NCBI RefSeq assembly: GCF_000771745.2
Contig: NZ_JPSL02000040.1
Location: 124,001-188,000, forward strand
Reading direction: 5' to 3'
Length of the DNA: 64,000 nucleotides
Origin: Thermus filiformis
Lineage (GTDB): Bacteria; Deinococcota; Deinococci; Deinococcales; Thermaceae
Part shown: positions 39,242 through 48,684 of the stretch, in pieces
Position numbering within the stretch: position 1 is the first letter of the stretch
Layout: each line of letters opens with the position of its first letter
The notes under the pieces: model-generated
Told to the model about the DNA's origin: nothing
The model's database searches: none
The model's input: only the letters and a program-made list of their open reading frames with translations
Made by a program: the position numbers and the translations under genes

Positions 39242-41359
39242 CTACCCCTCCTTTCGGGGCCCGGTCAAGCCCTTGCGGAAGAAGGGGAGGCCCAGGAGGA
39301 AGGCCAGGAGGTTAAGCCAGGGAAGGGGGACGAAGAGGGCCACCGCCAGGGCCCCCAGGGCCCAGGCCTCCCAGCGCTTAAGGGGCCTCCGGGTGTACCC
39401 CACCCCGGAGGCGGAGAGGTAGACCACCCCCGCCGCCACCGCCAGGAAGCGCTCCAGGATGATCCTCCAGGCCTCGCCGGGCGGGCTGGTCTCCAGGACC
39501 GGGACGATGAGGAGGCCGGTCCCCGCGTAGGAGAGGAGGAAGAAGAAGCCGACCAGGTACTTGGAAAGCGCCACCCGGGCGGCGTAGACCCCGGTGAGGA
39601 GGGGGTTGGTGCCGAAGACGCTGGCGGCGGCGTAGCCGGAGAGGGCCACGGGCGGGGTCACGTCGGCCAGGACCGCGTAGTAGAAGAGGAACATGTGGGT
39701 GGCGAGGAGGGCGGCCTCCGGGGGAATGCCGTTGGCCTTGGCCAGGCCGATGATGGCCGGGGCGGTGAGGGCCGAGGTGATCACGTAGGTGGCCGTGGGG
39801 GGGACGCCCATGCCCAGGACCAGGCTGAAGAGGGCGGTGATCAGGGTGGCCAGGAGGAGGCTTTCGCCGGAGACCTGCTGGAGGAGCTGGCTGAACTTGG
39901 AGGGCAGGCCGGAAATGACCATCATGGCGAAGATGAGGTTGGCGGCGGTGACGGCGCTCCCGATGGGCAAGAGGGTCTTGAAGCCCTCCTCGAGGCCGTC
40001 CAGGATGGGCTTGAACCCCCGGGGCCGCAGGGTGGGGTCCAGGTAAGCCAAAAGGACGAAGCCCAAAAGGGCCAGGCTGGCCGCCGTCCTCACCTCGTAG
40101 CCCAGGTACAGGAGGACGATGATGAGGAGGATGGGCAGGAAGAGGGGGCTGTAGCGGAGGACGTACCTCCGGCGGCTCATCTCAAGCTCCGCCCCCACCG
40201 GGGGAAGCCCCGCCTTGCGGGCGTAGAACTCGTTGAAGGCCAAGACGGTGGTCAGGTAGAGGAGGGCGGGGCCGATGGCCATGAGGATGACCTTCAGGTA
40301 GGGGATCTGCAGGATCTCCACCATGATGAAGGCGATGCTCCCCAGAACCGGCGGCGTCACCAGGGCGATGCTCCCCGCGGTGGCCACCAGGCCCGCCGCC
40401 ATCAGTCGGTCGTAGCCCGCCCGCTCGTAGAGGGGCTTGGTCAGGGCGGCCACGAACTGGGTGTCCGCGGCCCCGCTCCCTGAGAACATCCCCATGAAAA
40501 CGCTGGCCAGGCCGGTGACCCGGCCCGGGGTGGCGGGGTGCTTCCCCACCAGGGCCAGGGCGTAGTTGGCCACCACCCGGCCCAGGCCCAGGGCCCCGAT
40601 CATCCCGGAGAGCAGGGTGAAGTAGACCAGGTACTTGGCCGAGACCCCGGTGATGAGGCCGTAGATGCCGGCCTCCGTCTCGTTGAAGGTCTTGCCCAAA
40701 AGGAGGTCAATCCCCTGCCGGGTGCCCCGGAAGGCCCCCGGGAAGAGGTCGGCGTAGAGGTTGTAGCTGAAGAAGAAGAGGACCAAAACCGGCATCACCG
40801 GGCCCAAAAGCCGGTAGACCAGGCCCAGGACCAGCATGATGAGGGCGAAGGACATGCCCATGTCCCAGGGCTCGGGCAGGACCGCCCGGTAGACCAGCTC
40901 CTCAAAGTAGCGGGCCTGGTAGAGGGTGGGCAGGAGGGCGAGGAGGACGGCCAGGAGGTCCGCCCCCCGCTTCAGGCCCGGAAGGAGGGCGGGGAGGACC
41001 GCTACCCCCCAGGCCAGGAGGCCGAAGAGCTTGACCCCTAGGCCCACCTGGAGCCCGGGCACCTGGGGGAAGAGGAAGTGGTAGAGGGGGACGAGGGAGA
41101 GGAGGAAGAAGAGCCAAGAGCCCAGGGTGCGCTTGCCGGGCCGGAAGAAGCTCAGGAGGTAGCCGCCCAGGAGGAGGAAGAGGACGTGGACGCTCCGTTG
41201 GAGCTGGATGATGTCCAGTAAGGGGATCTCCGCCTTGGCCAGGGGGGTGAAGGGGTGGAGGACCAGGTAGAGGCTGTAGAGGGCGCCCAGGATGAGGACG
41301 GCCCGGGCCAGGCGGTAGAGGGGGGAGGTGGAAGGGGGGCTCGTCTCCAGGTGTTCCAT
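39242..41359 (-). CDS. TRAP transporter fused permease (4TM+12TM)
   Basis: 705 residues, almost entirely membrane helices. The N-terminal part is the small-subunit-like (DctQ) region and the rest the DctM part, with GLITGVSAKYLVYFTLLSGM, FSGSGAADTQFVAALTKPLY and LVLGMGVPPTATYVITSALT. It is powered by a Na+ or H+ gradient, not ATP. It is encoded between two TAXI binding-protein genes, so either or both may feed it. The weak start context and the upstream hairpin (41367-41402) would keep expression below that of the first binding protein. Confidence 0.93.
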   Translation of the reverse strand: MEHLETSPPSTSPLYRLARAVLILGALYSLYLVLHPFTPLAKAEIPLLDIIQLQRSVHVLFLLLGGYLLSFFRPGKRTLGSWLFFLLSLVPLYHFLFPQVPGLQVGLGVKLFGLLAWGVAVLPALLPGLKRGADLLAVLLALLPTLYQARYFEELVYRAVLPEPWDMGMSFALIMLVLGLVYRLLGPVMPVLVLFFFSYNLYADLFPGAFRGTRQGIDLLLGKTFNETEAGIYGLITGVSAKYLVYFTLLSGMIGALGLGRVVANYALALVGKHPATPGRVTGLASVFMGMFSGSGAADTQFVAALTKPLYERAGYDRLMAAGLVATAGSIALVTPPVLGSIAFIMVEILQIPYLKVILMAIGPALLYLTTVLAFNEFYARKAGLPPVGAELEMSRRRYVLRYSPLFLPILLIIVLLYLGYEVRTAASLALLGFVLLAYLDPTLRPRGFKPILDGLEEGFKTLLPIGSAVTAANLIFAMMVISGLPSKFSQLLQQVSGESLLLATLITALFSLVLGMGVPPTATYVITSALTAPAIIGLAKANGIPPEAALLATHMFLFYYAVLADVTPPVALSGYAAASVFGTNPLLTGVYAARVALSKYLVGFFFLLSYAGTGLLIVPVLETSPPGEAWRIILERFLAVAAGVVYLSASGVGYTRRPLKRWEAWALGALAVALFVPLPWLNLLAFLLGLPFFRKGLTGPRKEG

Positions 41360-41366
41360 ATCGCCT

Positions 41367-41402
41367 CCAAAAGAACCTCCCCCCGGGGAGCCCGGGGGGA
41401 GG
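41367..41402 (-). terminator. intercistronic hairpin after TAXI binding protein 1
   Basis: 12-bp perfect stem CCTCCCCCCGGG / CCCGGGGGGAGG with a 3-base loop, followed on the minus strand by TTCTTTTGG. It stands between the binding-protein stop and the permease ATG, the usual place for a partial terminator or mRNA-stabilising hairpin that makes binding protein more abundant than permease. Confidence 0.75.
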
Positions 41403-41408
41403 GAAGGG

Positions 41409-42392
41409 TCAGCGGATTAGGCCGGCCTCCTTTAGGTACTTCTCCGCCCCGGGGTGGAAGGGGATGGGGAGCTTGCCGTAGAGCCGGGCCGTGGCCTCGA
41501 GGCTGGTGTCCTTGGCCGCGGCCACCGCGGTGCGGAGGGTCTGGAGGTTGGAGAAGACCGCCTTCATGATCCCGTAGGCCACCTCCTCGGGCAGGGAGGC
41601 GGGGCAGACCACGATGTTCCCCGTGGCCAGGCCGGGCACGTCGGTGCGGGTGTTGTAGACGCTCTTGGGCACCGGGTAGGGCTCCACCAGGCCGGGGAAG
41701 CGCTTCATGACCACCTGGGCCGTGGTGCTCTTGGGGTCAATGGGCACCAGGTAGATCCGGTCCCCCTTCCGGGCTAGGGTCTGGGAGAGCTCCACGATGC
41801 TGGAGGTGGGCACCCCTCCCACCCAGAAGAAGGCGTCCAGGGTCCCCTCGGCCAGGGCCTTGGCCCCCTCGGCCACCGGGAGGCGCTCCCTCTTGGCGAA
41901 GCTCTCCGGCTTCACCCCCGCTCCCTGGAGGACCAGGAGGGCCAGGTTCTCGGTGCTCGAGCCGGGCTGGCCGGTGGAGACCCGCTTGCCCTTCAGGTCC
42001 TGGACCACCTTGATCCCCGACTTCTCCGTGGTCACCAGGTGGATGAAGGAGGGGTACATGTAGAAAAGGACCCGCTGGGTCTTGGCGGGCTTGTCCCGGA
42101 AGCGGGGCTCCTCCCCGGTGTAGGCCACGTAGGCGGAGTCGGTGGTGGTGAGGGCGCAGTAGTAGGTGTCTCCACTTGTCCGGTCCCGGAGGAGCTGCAG
42201 GTTGTCGTAGGAGCCGCCGGTCTGGACCGGCTGGGCCTCCGCCACCCCGGCCTTGTTGAGGATGTCGGCCAGGGCGGTGCCGTAGTAGAAGAAGACCCCG
42301 CCGGTGCTTCCGGTTCCGATCACCACCTTGGCCTTTTGGGCGAAGCCCAGGCCCAGTCCCAGGATTCCGAGGGCGATAAGGAGTCTTCTCAT
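41409..42392 (-). CDS. TAXI-type TRAP solute-binding protein, copy 1
   Basis: 327 residues from ATG 42392 (GGAGG five bases before it). Signal peptide MRRLLIALGILGLGLGFAQ, then VVIGTGSTGGVFFYYGTALA, LQDLKGKRVSTGQPGSSTEN, LDAFFWVGGVPTSSIVEL and YLVPIDPKSTTAQVVM. The GTGSTGG motif is the usual TAXI ligand loop, whereas the paralogue has ATGGVGG. First gene of the TRAP operon, with its own promoter at 42422-42451. Confidence 0.93.
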   Translation of the reverse strand: MRRLLIALGILGLGLGFAQKAKVVIGTGSTGGVFFYYGTALADILNKAGVAEAQPVQTGGSYDNLQLLRDRTSGDTYYCALTTTDSAYVAYTGEEPRFRDKPAKTQRVLFYMYPSFIHLVTTEKSGIKVVQDLKGKRVSTGQPGSSTENLALLVLQGAGVKPESFAKRERLPVAEGAKALAEGTLDAFFWVGGVPTSSIVELSQTLARKGDRIYLVPIDPKSTTAQVVMKRFPGLVEPYPVPKSVYNTRTDVPGLATGNIVVCPASLPEEVAYGIMKAVFSNLQTLRTAVAAAKDTSLEATARLYGKLPIPFHPGAEKYLKEAGLIR

Positions 42393-42421
42393 GGCCACCT
42401 CCCGTATAAGTTTGCGCCCTT

Positions 42422-42451
42422 ACGCTACTTGGCCCCCCGGGGGTATGTCAA
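42422..42451 (-). promoter_or_regulatory. promoter of the TRAP-TAXI operon
   Basis: -35 TTGACA (42446-42451), 18-base spacer containing CCCCCGGGGGG, -10 TAGCGT (42422-42427). It diverges from the MFS promoter, and the palindrome at 42460-42473 lies just behind it. Confidence 0.75.
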
Positions 42452-42459
42452 GGGGCGCG

Positions 42460-42484
42460 ACTGACCGGTCAGTACGGGTAGAAT
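42460..42484 (+). promoter_or_regulatory. 14-bp operator palindrome and -10 of the MFS gene
   Basis: ACTGACCGGTCAGT (42460-42473) is a perfect 14-bp palindrome of the kind bound by TetR/AcrR repressors. TAGAAT at 42479-42484 is the -10 of the MFS gene, whose GTG start is at 42491 (leaderless). The palindrome covers the spacer of this promoter and lies upstream of the divergent TRAP promoter. No TetR gene is in the window. Confidence 0.65.
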
Positions 42485-42490
42485 CAAGGG

Positions 42491-43678
42491 GTGCTGGCCT
42501 TGGCCCTCCTCAAGGACCCCCTTTACCGCGCCTACTGGCTCTCCCTCTTTGCCTCCCAGCTCGGCACCTGGATGCAGTCCGCCGCCCAGGGGTGGCTGGT
42601 CCTCCTCCTCACGGGGAGCGCGGAGCGGCTGGGCCTGGTGGTGGCCTTCCAGTTCCTCCCCTCCCTCCTCCTCTCCCTGCCCGCCGGGGTCCTGGCGGAC
42701 CGGTACCCCCGGCGGCGCCTCCTCCTCTTCACCCAGGGGGGTATGGCTCTCTTGGCCTTCCTCATGGGCCTTCTGGTCCTCTTGGGCTGGGTGCGGTACG
42801 GGCACGTCCTGGCCTTCGCCCTCCTCTACGGGGCCTTAAACGCCCTGGACCTCCCCGTGCGCCAGGCCTACACGGTGGAGCTGGCCGGGCGGGAGCGCTA
42901 CCCCGGGGCCATCGCCCTGAACTCCTTCGGCTTCAACTTGAGCCGCCTTCTGGGCCCCGCCCTGGGCGGGGTGCTGATCGCCCGGTACGGGGTGGGGGTG
43001 GCCTTCCTCCTGAACGCCCTCTCCTTTTTGCCCCTCCTCCTCGTACTCTTCCGCCGGGAAGACGGGAAGGTCATGGAGGAGGGCCACCCCTCCTTCCGTA
43101 GTCAGGTCCTGGAGGGCCTCCGCTACGTCTGGGAGACCCCCCGGGTCCGGTTCGTGGTGGGGGTGGTCTTCCTCACCAGCCTCTTCGTCATGAACTTCCA
43201 GACCCTGGTCCCCGCCTACGCTCGGCTGGCCCTGGGGCTTTCCGCCGCCGGCTACGGGGCCCTTCTCTCCGCCGTGGGCCTGGGGGCCTTGGCCGCGGCC
43301 CTGGGCATGGCCCTGCGGGGGAGGCCCAGCCTGGCCTGGGTGGTGGGGGGTGGGGTGCTTCTGGGCCTGGTCCACCTGGCCCTGGCCCTGCGGCCCACGG
43401 CCACGGGGGCGGCGCTCCTTTTCGCCCTGGGGGGGTTCGGGATGATCAGCGTCCTCATCAACGCCAACACCGCCGTCCAGCTCGAGGTCCCGGACCGGCT
43501 TCGGGGCCGGGTGATGTCCGTCTACTCCCTCTTCCTCCTGGGCACGGGGCCCCTGGGGGCCTACCTGACCGGGGCCCTGTTTGACGCCCTGGGGGGTGGG
43601 AAGGCGGCGGGCGTCCTGGGGGGGCTGGCCCTTTTGGCCCTTTTCCTCTGGGTCAGGGCCGCCACTCCTCGGGCCTAG
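42491..43678 (+). CDS. MFS transporter (EntS/MFS_3-like)
   Basis: 395 residues, twelve predicted helices. The motif [15 protein letters not shown] between helices 2 and 3 and the start [33 protein letters not shown]-like region (split here: [16 protein letters not shown]) place it with EntS-type exporters. The substrate is unknown. GTG start with no leader. Expression is probably controlled through the palindrome at 42460, as for drug exporters under TetR repressors. It overlaps the convergent wecB gene by 26 bases. Confidence 0.9.
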   Translation: MLALALLKDPLYRAYWLSLFASQLGTWMQSAAQGWLVLLLTGSAERLGLVVAFQFLPSLLLSLPAGVLADRYPRRRLLLFTQGGMALLAFLMGLLVLLGWVRYGHVLAFALLYGALNALDLPVRQAYTVELAGRERYPGAIALNSFGFNLSRLLGPALGGVLIARYGVGVAFLLNALSFLPLLLVLFRREDGKVMEEGHPSFRSQVLEGLRYVWETPRVRFVVGVVFLTSLFVMNFQTLVPAYARLALGLSAAGYGALLSAVGLGALAAALGMALRGRPSLAWVVGGGVLLGLVHLALALRPTATGAALLFALGGFGMISVLINANTAVQLEVPDRLRGRVMSVYSLFLLGTGPLGAYLTGALFDALGGGKAAGVLGGLALLALFLWVRAATPRA

Positions 43679-44771
43679 GCCCCAGGCCGAGCCGCCAGGC
43701 CACCCCCCAGGCCACCCGCTCCCCGGCCTTCCCGTCCCCGTAGGGGTTCTTGGCCCGGCGCATGCGGGCGAGCTCCTCCGGGTCCTCCAAAAGTCCCTTG
43801 ACCACCCGGAAGACCCGCTCGGGGTCCGTCCCCGCCAGCCTGAGGATGCCGGCCTCGAGGCCCTCCGGCCTCTCCGTGACGTTGCGCAGGACCACCACCG
43901 GCACCCCCAAGGCCGCCCCCTCCTCCTGGAGCCCCCCGGAGTCGGTGACGATGAGGAGGCTTTCCTTTAGGAGCGCGGCCATGGGGCCGTACTCCAAGGG
44001 GTCCAAAAGGACGAAGTTCCGCACCCCCTGGAGGACCGGATAGACCTTCTCCCGCACCACCGGGTTCAGGTGCACGGGGTAGACGAAGGTGAGGCTGGGG
44101 AAGGCCTCCGCCACCCGCCTCAGGGCCAGGGCCAGCCGGTCCAGGATGGGCCAGTTCTCCCGCCGGTGCAGGGTCACGGTCACGTAGGGCCCCGGGGGGA
44201 GGCCCTCGGGGAGCCGGCCCAGCCGGGCGGCGAGGAGGACGGCGTCCACCCCGGTCTGGCCCGTGACCAGAATCCCCTCCTCCGGCTTCCCCTCCTTGAG
44301 GAGATTTTCCTTGGCGAGGGGGGTGGGGGCGAGGTCCAAGTCGGTGAGGACGTCGGTGAGGCGGCGGTTCGCTTCCTCGGGAAAGGGCTCCTTCAGGCTC
44401 CCGCTTCTCAGCCCCGCCTCCACGTGCCCCACCGGGATCCCCTCCAAAAAGGCGGCCCAGGCCACGGCGAAGGTGGTAAGGGTGTCCCCGTGGACCAGGA
44501 CGTAGTCGGCCCCCATCTCCTTGAGGGCCCGGGCCGCCTGGGGCAGGATGCGGGCGGCCAGGTCGGGCAGGGCCTGGCGCTCGGTCATCACGTCCAGGTT
44601 CCGATCCTCCCGGAGGCCGAAGAGGCTCAGGGCCTGGCGGAGCTGTTCCCGATGCTGGCCGGTGAGGAGGACCAGGGGCTGGACCCCGGCGACCTCCTTC
44701 AGGGCCAGGTAGACCGGGGCCATCTTGGTGGCCTCGGGCCGGGTGCCGAAGGCCAGGACCACCCGCTTCAT
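43653..44771 (-). CDS. wecB: UDP-N-acetylglucosamine 2-epimerase (non-hydrolysing)
   Basis: 372 residues, GT-B-like fold. [51 protein letters not shown] and [29 protein letters not shown], where the last holds the UDP-binding residues, split across two phrases. It interconverts UDP-GlcNAc and UDP-ManNAc for cell-surface polysaccharides. ATG 44771 overlaps the stop of the wecA-like gene (ATGA), in line with consecutive steps on lipid-linked sugars. Confidence 0.95.
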   Translation of the reverse strand: MKRVVLAFGTRPEATKMAPVYLALKEVAGVQPLVLLTGQHREQLRQALSLFGLREDRNLDVMTERQALPDLAARILPQAARALKEMGADYVLVHGDTLTTFAVAWAAFLEGIPVGHVEAGLRSGSLKEPFPEEANRRLTDVLTDLDLAPTPLAKENLLKEGKPEEGILVTGQTGVDAVLLAARLGRLPEGLPPGPYVTVTLHRRENWPILDRLALALRRVAEAFPSLTFVYPVHLNPVVREKVYPVLQGVRNFVLLDPLEYGPMAALLKESLLIVTDSGGLQEEGAALGVPVVVLRNVTERPEGLEAGILRLAGTDPERVFRVVKGLLEDPEELARMRRAKNPYGDGKAGERVAWGVAWRLGLGPRPEEWRP

Positions 44772-45859
44772 TCCACGCCCTCCCGCACCAGGGCCCTGAG
44801 CCGCCGGTAGGTGACCCAGCCCAGGCCGGCCAGGATGGCCAAGAGGGTGGCCAGGATGGACTCGAGGGGCACGCCCAGGTAGGCCATGGCCAGGAGGTTA
44901 AAGACCAGGGCCAGCCCCCAGAGGGCGAAGGCCACCCGCCTCTGGGAAAGCCCCCGTCTTAAAAGGGCGTGGTGGATGTGGTCCTTGCCGGGGGTGGAAA
45001 GGGGGTTCTGCCTTCGGAGGAGCCTTCGCACCACCACCTGGGTGGTGTCCAGGATGGGCAGAAGCAGGAAGAGGGCGGGGGGGAGGAGGCCCAAAAAGGT
45101 GGTGAGCTTGAGGTTGCCCAAAAGGGCGGTGGCCGCCAGGGTGTAGCCCAGGAAGTAGGCTCCCGCGTCCCCCAGGATGATCCGGCTCGGGTGGAGGTTG
45201 TGGCGCAAAAACCCCAGGGTGGCTCCGGCCAGGGCGGCGAGGACCAGGGTCCCGGCCGCCCAGTAGGGGTTCAGGGCCGAGACCGCCAGGAGGCTCACCG
45301 CGCTGATGAAAGCCACCCCCCCCGCCAGGCCGTCCAGGCCGTCCATCAGGTTGAGGGCGTTGGTGATCCCCACCACCCAAAGCCAGGTGAGGAGGACGCT
45401 CCAAAAGGGGTCCAGCCCGGTCCCGAAAGCGGCCTCAAACCGGATCCCGGTGGCCACCAAAAGGAGGGCGGCCAGGGTCTGGACGAAGAGGCGGAAGAGG
45501 GGCGGGAGGCCGAACTGATCGTCTATGAACCCCACCAGGACCAGCCAGCTCCCCCCCAGGAGGATGGCCAGGACCTGGATCTGGACCTCGGCGATCAGGA
45601 TAGGCCTGAGCAGGCTGGCCAGGACCAGGGCCAGGACCACCCCCGCGTAGACTGCGAGCCCCCCCGCGTTGGGCAGGGGCTCCCGGTTGAGCCGGCGCTC
45701 GTTCGGCTGGTCGGCCCAGCCCACCTTGAGGGCGAAGCGGCGCACCCGGGGGATGAACCGCCAGGTGGCGAAGAGGGCCAGGGTGAAGACCAAAAGGACG
45801 GTGAGGAACCCCGGCCCCCAGGGCTCGGCCACGCCGATTCTCTGCAGGAACTCGGTCAT
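44768..45859 (-). CDS. wecA: undecaprenyl-phosphate GlcNAc-1-phosphate transferase (WecA/TagO-like)
   Basis: 363 residues, about eleven membrane helices. Signature segments of the MraY/WecA family: [31 protein letters not shown]-like [41 protein letters not shown] and the cytoplasmic loop [20 protein letters not shown] with its HIHH motif. It loads GlcNAc-1-P onto undecaprenyl phosphate to start surface glycan synthesis. Last residues overlap wecB. Confidence 0.93.
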   Translation of the reverse strand: MTEFLQRIGVAEPWGPGFLTVLLVFTLALFATWRFIPRVRRFALKVGWADQPNERRLNREPLPNAGGLAVYAGVVLALVLASLLRPILIAEVQIQVLAILLGGSWLVLVGFIDDQFGLPPLFRLFVQTLAALLLVATGIRFEAAFGTGLDPFWSVLLTWLWVVGITNALNLMDGLDGLAGGVAFISAVSLLAVSALNPYWAAGTLVLAALAGATLGFLRHNLHPSRIILGDAGAYFLGYTLAATALLGNLKLTTFLGLLPPALFLLLPILDTTQVVVRRLLRRQNPLSTPGKDHIHHALLRRGLSQRRVAFALWGLALVFNLLAMAYLGVPLESILATLLAILAGLGWVTYRRLRALVREGVE

Positions 45860-45884
45860 ATCCGGAAATCCCGCCCGCTTGGCC

Positions 45885-46511
45885 TCATTTCGTGCCGTAG
45901 ATGCGGTCCCCCGCGTCCCCCAGGCCTGGGACGATGTAGCCGTGGTCGTTCAGGCGCTCGTCCACCGCGGCCACCACCACCTCGGTCTCGGGGTGGTCCC
46001 GGGCGATCCGCTCCAGCCCCTCGGGGGCGGCGATGATGGACATGAGCTTGATGCCCGTGGCCCCCTTCTCCTTGAGGAGGGCGAGGGCGTGGCTCGCGCT
46101 TCCCCCGGTGGCCAGCATGGGGTCCAGGAGGAAGACCCGGCGCTCGGCGATGTCCGAGGGGAGCTTGGCGTAATACTGGACGGGGCTCAGGGTCTCGGGG
46201 TCCCGGTAGAGGCCGATGTGGCCCACCCGGGCGGCGGGGACCAGCTTCAAGATGCCGTCCACCATCACCAGGCCCGCCCTTAAGATGGCCACCAGGGCGA
46301 GCTTCTTCCCGGAAAGGACCCGCACCCGTGCCCTCGCCACGGGGGTCTCCACCTCCTTCTCCTCGAGCTCCAGGTCCCGCATGGCCTCGTAGGCCATGAG
46401 GAGGGAGACCTCGCTCATCAGCTCGCGGAAGTCCTTGCTCCCCGTGTTCTTGTCCCGGATGTGGGCCAGCTTGTGCTGGATCAGGGGGTGGTCCACCAGG
46501 GTAATCCGCAT
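45885..46511 (-). CDS. upp: uracil phosphoribosyltransferase
   Basis: 208 residues from ATG 46511 ([20 protein letters not shown]), the usual length. PRPP-binding region [26 protein letters not shown] and the uracil-binding C-terminus [14 protein letters not shown]. It salvages uracil to UMP. GTG 46529 is a possible longer start but adds non-conserved residues. It lies between a kinase-like gene (11 bases upstream) and wecA (25 bases downstream). Confidence 0.97.
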   Translation of the reverse strand: MRITLVDHPLIQHKLAHIRDKNTGSKDFRELMSEVSLLMAYEAMRDLELEEKEVETPVARARVRVLSGKKLALVAILRAGLVMVDGILKLVPAARVGHIGLYRDPETLSPVQYYAKLPSDIAERRVFLLDPMLATGGSASHALALLKEKGATGIKLMSIIAAPEGLERIARDHPETEVVVAAVDERLNDHGYIVPGLGDAGDRIYGTK

Positions 46512-46522
46512 CCCCCAAGAGG

Positions 46523-47329
46523 CTACCACAGCGCAGGGGGGTCGCGGAAGAAGCGGAGGGCCAGGGGAAGCTTTTCCGCCACCGCCTGGGCGAACCCCTC
46601 CCGGGCCTTGGTGCGGAACCAGACCAGGTCGTGCAGGTAGGTCAGGGGGACCCAGAAGCGGAGCCGGGCCCAGACCTCCGCCGAGCGGGGGTAGGAGCGG
46701 ACCAGGCGGGCCAGGGCCTCGCCGGAGGCCTCCCCCAGAAGGTCCAGGCTCCCCGTCTTGAGGATGGCCAGGTCCCGGGCGGGGTCGTCCCCCCCGGCCC
46801 GGGCCCAGTCCACCAGGAAGACCGGCTCCCCCGCCCCCTCGGCCCGCACCAGGACGTTCCCCGCCCAGGGGTCCCGGTGGCAGAAGGCCCGCTCCAGCCC
46901 CGCCACCCGCTTCACCTCCTTCTTCAGGGCCTCGAGGAGGCCCCGGGCCTCCGGGAGATCGTGGAGCACCTCCAAAAAGCCTTCCAGCCGGGCCAGGAGG
47001 GCTTCCTCTTCCACCTTCCCCGGCTCGGGGAGGCGGTGGAGGGCCTGGAAGTAGGCGGAAAGCGCCCCCAAAAGGGTGGGGGTGAAGGCCTCCCGGGAGA
47101 AGGGCTGGCCGGGGAACCGCCGCAGGACCAGAAGGCCGTGCCCCTCCACCTCCTCCACCTTAAGGACCATGGCCCCGTGCCCCGCCCGGGCCAGGTTTTG
47201 GGCCTCGAGCCAGGCCAGGTGCCGCTCCTTGGGGGCGTAGACCTTGTAGACCCGGTCCTTCTCGGCGTAGACCCGGGCCTCAAACCCCCCCAGGGGCTCG
47301 AGGGTGGCGAGAAGCCCCGCCAGGCTCAC
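46523..47329 (-). CDS. aminoglycoside-phosphotransferase-family kinase
   Basis: 268 residues. Kinase-like fold with the catalytic loop [13 protein letters not shown] and the metal motif [18 protein letters not shown], as in APH/choline kinases. The N-lobe is short ([10 protein letters not shown] holds the ATP-binding Lys). The substrate is unknown; a resistance role is not implied. GTG 47329 follows TAGAAT (47336-47341 minus) by six bases. First gene of the run leading into upp-wecA-wecB. Confidence 0.85.
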   Translation of the reverse strand: MSLAGLLATLEPLGGFEARVYAEKDRVYKVYAPKERHLAWLEAQNLARAGHGAMVLKVEEVEGHGLLVLRRFPGQPFSREAFTPTLLGALSAYFQALHRLPEPGKVEEEALLARLEGFLEVLHDLPEARGLLEALKKEVKRVAGLERAFCHRDPWAGNVLVRAEGAGEPVFLVDWARAGGDDPARDLAILKTGSLDLLGEASGEALARLVRSYPRSAEVWARLRFWVPLTYLHDLVWFRTKAREGFAQAVAEKLPLALRFFRDPPALW

Positions 47330-47334
47330 GAGGG

Positions 47335-47341
47335 TATTCTA
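47335..47341. promoter_or_regulatory. overlapping divergent -10 elements
   Basis: TATTCT (plus, 47335-47340) and TAGAAT (minus, 47336-47341) share the same bases. The two start codons, GTG 47347 and GTG 47329, each lie six bases away in a 17-base intergenic space, so both messages would be leaderless and polymerase can serve only one direction at a time. Confidence 0.6.
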
Positions 47342-47346
47342 AGGGC

Positions 47347-48414
47347 GTGCGGGTGGAGTTTCGTCCCGAAGCCACGGTGGTGGGCCTGGGGGACCGGGTC
47401 CTCTCCTTTGACCGGGAGGGGCGGCTGTACCACTTCTTTGACCGGGGCCGCACCTATAGGCGCGCCCTGGACGGAAGCCTGCACCTGCGCCACCGGGAAG
47501 GGGAGAGGAAGCGGCGTCGGCTCGGCCGGGAGGAGGCCTTGGAGGTCTACGCCCGGGCCTACCGCCTGGCGGAGGGGGCAAGGCTGGGCGAGCGCCGGGA
47601 GGAGGTCCTCCGCTGGAGCCCGGAGGCCCTTCTGGACGACACCCCTTACCGCCTGGCCTACACCTGGCCGGTCTCCATCCTCCCCCCGGACCAGTACCTG
47701 GCCGTGGTGCTCCAGGCCACCTTCGGCTGCACCTGGAACCGCTGCCTCTTCTGCACCTTCTACCAGGACCGCGCCTTCCGGGCCCGCCCTCTTTCCGAGT
47801 TCCTGGAGCACCTGGACCGGGTCCGGGCCCTTTTGGGCCGGGGGGTGTCCCTGCGGCGGGGGGTGTTTTTGGGGGACGGGAACGCCCTGGCCTTGGGGGA
47901 GCGCCTCATCCCCCTCCTCGAGGCCGCCCAAAAAGTTTTCCCCCAGGAGGTGGCGGCCTTTTTGGACGTGTACACGGGGGTGCGGAAGGAGGCTTCCTTC
48001 TGGGAAAGGCTTCGGGCGCTCGGCCTGCGGCGGGTCTACCTGGGCCTGGAGACGGGCTCGAGGCGGCTCCTCCGCCTCCTCAACAAGCCGGGGGACCCGG
48101 AGGAGGCCCTGGAGCTGGTCCGGGCCCTGAAGCGGGCGGGGCTTTGGGTGGGGGTCATCCTGATGGTGGGGGCGGGGGGGAGGGCCTTCCGGGAGGAGCA
48201 CTTCGCCCAAAGCCTGGACCTTTTGGCCCGGCTCGGCCTGGAGCGGGAGGACCTGGTCTACCTCTCCCCCTTCGTGGAGGACCCCGCCTCCCCCTACGCC
48301 CGGCTGGGCCTCGAGCCCTTGGACCCGGAGGAGGAGCTTCCCCGCTTCGCCCGGGCCGTGCGGGGTCTGGGCCTCCGGGCGGCCCGGTACGACATCCGGG
48401 AGTTCCTCTACTGA
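47347..48414 (+). CDS. radical SAM protein with CX4CX2C cluster motif
   Basis: 355 residues. The Fe-S cluster motif is FGCTWNRCLFCTF, with four residues between the first two Cys instead of the usual three. It is followed by a radical-SAM barrel: LRRGVFLGDGNALAL, RRVYLGLETGSRRLLRLLNK and GLWVGVILMVGAGG. The N-terminal 110 residues are specific. The function is unknown; I recall similar C-x-x-N-x-C-x-x-C radical SAM proteins annotated only by superfamily. Divergent from the kinase gene; its end overlaps the CDGSH gene by seven bases. Confidence 0.88.
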   Translation: MRVEFRPEATVVGLGDRVLSFDREGRLYHFFDRGRTYRRALDGSLHLRHREGERKRRRLGREEALEVYARAYRLAEGARLGERREEVLRWSPEALLDDTPYRLAYTWPVSILPPDQYLAVVLQATFGCTWNRCLFCTFYQDRAFRARPLSEFLEHLDRVRALLGRGVSLRRGVFLGDGNALALGERLIPLLEAAQKVFPQEVAAFLDVYTGVRKEASFWERLRALGLRRVYLGLETGSRRLLRLLNKPGDPEEALELVRALKRAGLWVGVILMVGAGGRAFREEHFAQSLDLLARLGLEREDLVYLSPFVEDPASPYARLGLEPLDPEEELPRFARAVRGLGLRAARYDIREFLY

Positions 48415-48614
48415 ACCTCCAGCTCGCCCGCGGGGGCGGTGAAGCCCACCCGTTTGTGGGTGCCGTCGCAGAAGGGCTTGTCCTGGGATTGGCCGCAGCG
48501 GCAAAGGGCCAGCTTGGGCCGGGCGAGCCGCCTTTCTTCCCCATTCAGGAGGAAGCGGGTGCCCTCCTCCAGGTCCAGGACGTACGGGCCGTCTTCCCGG
48601 AAGCGGAGCTTCAT
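48408..48614 (-). CDS. CDGSH iron-sulfur domain protein
   Basis: 68 residues. The 2Fe-2S motif LCRCGQSQDKPFCDGTHKRVGF gives three Cys and one His ligands of the mitoNEET type. The N-terminus MKLRFREDGPYVLDLEEGT forms the small beta-cap. A redox-active Fe-S protein of unknown partner. ATG 48614 lies eight bases after TAGACT within the palindrome at 48620. Confidence 0.93.
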   Translation of the reverse strand: MKLRFREDGPYVLDLEEGTRFLLNGEERRLARPKLALCRCGQSQDKPFCDGTHKRVGFTAPAGELEVQ

Positions 48615-48619
48615 AAACC

Positions 48620-48640
48620 CCAGTCTACCCGGTAGACTGG
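48620..48640. promoter_or_regulatory. 21-bp palindrome holding two divergent -10 boxes
   Basis: Arms CCAGTCTACC and GGTAGACTGG around a central C, perfect over 10 bp. Each strand carries TAGACT (plus 48633-48638, minus 48622-48627), serving miaB and the CDGSH gene. Besides a shared promoter it could be a repressor site. No good -35 was found on either side. Confidence 0.6.
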
Positions 48641-48684
48641 TCCTTTAGGGGCCCGGGATCCCCCCGGTCGCCTCGGGAGGAAGA

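Noticed and set aside
46523-47329. Antibiotic resistance gene
   Set aside because: Only the general APH/choline-kinase fold is visible. Nothing indicates an aminoglycoside substrate.
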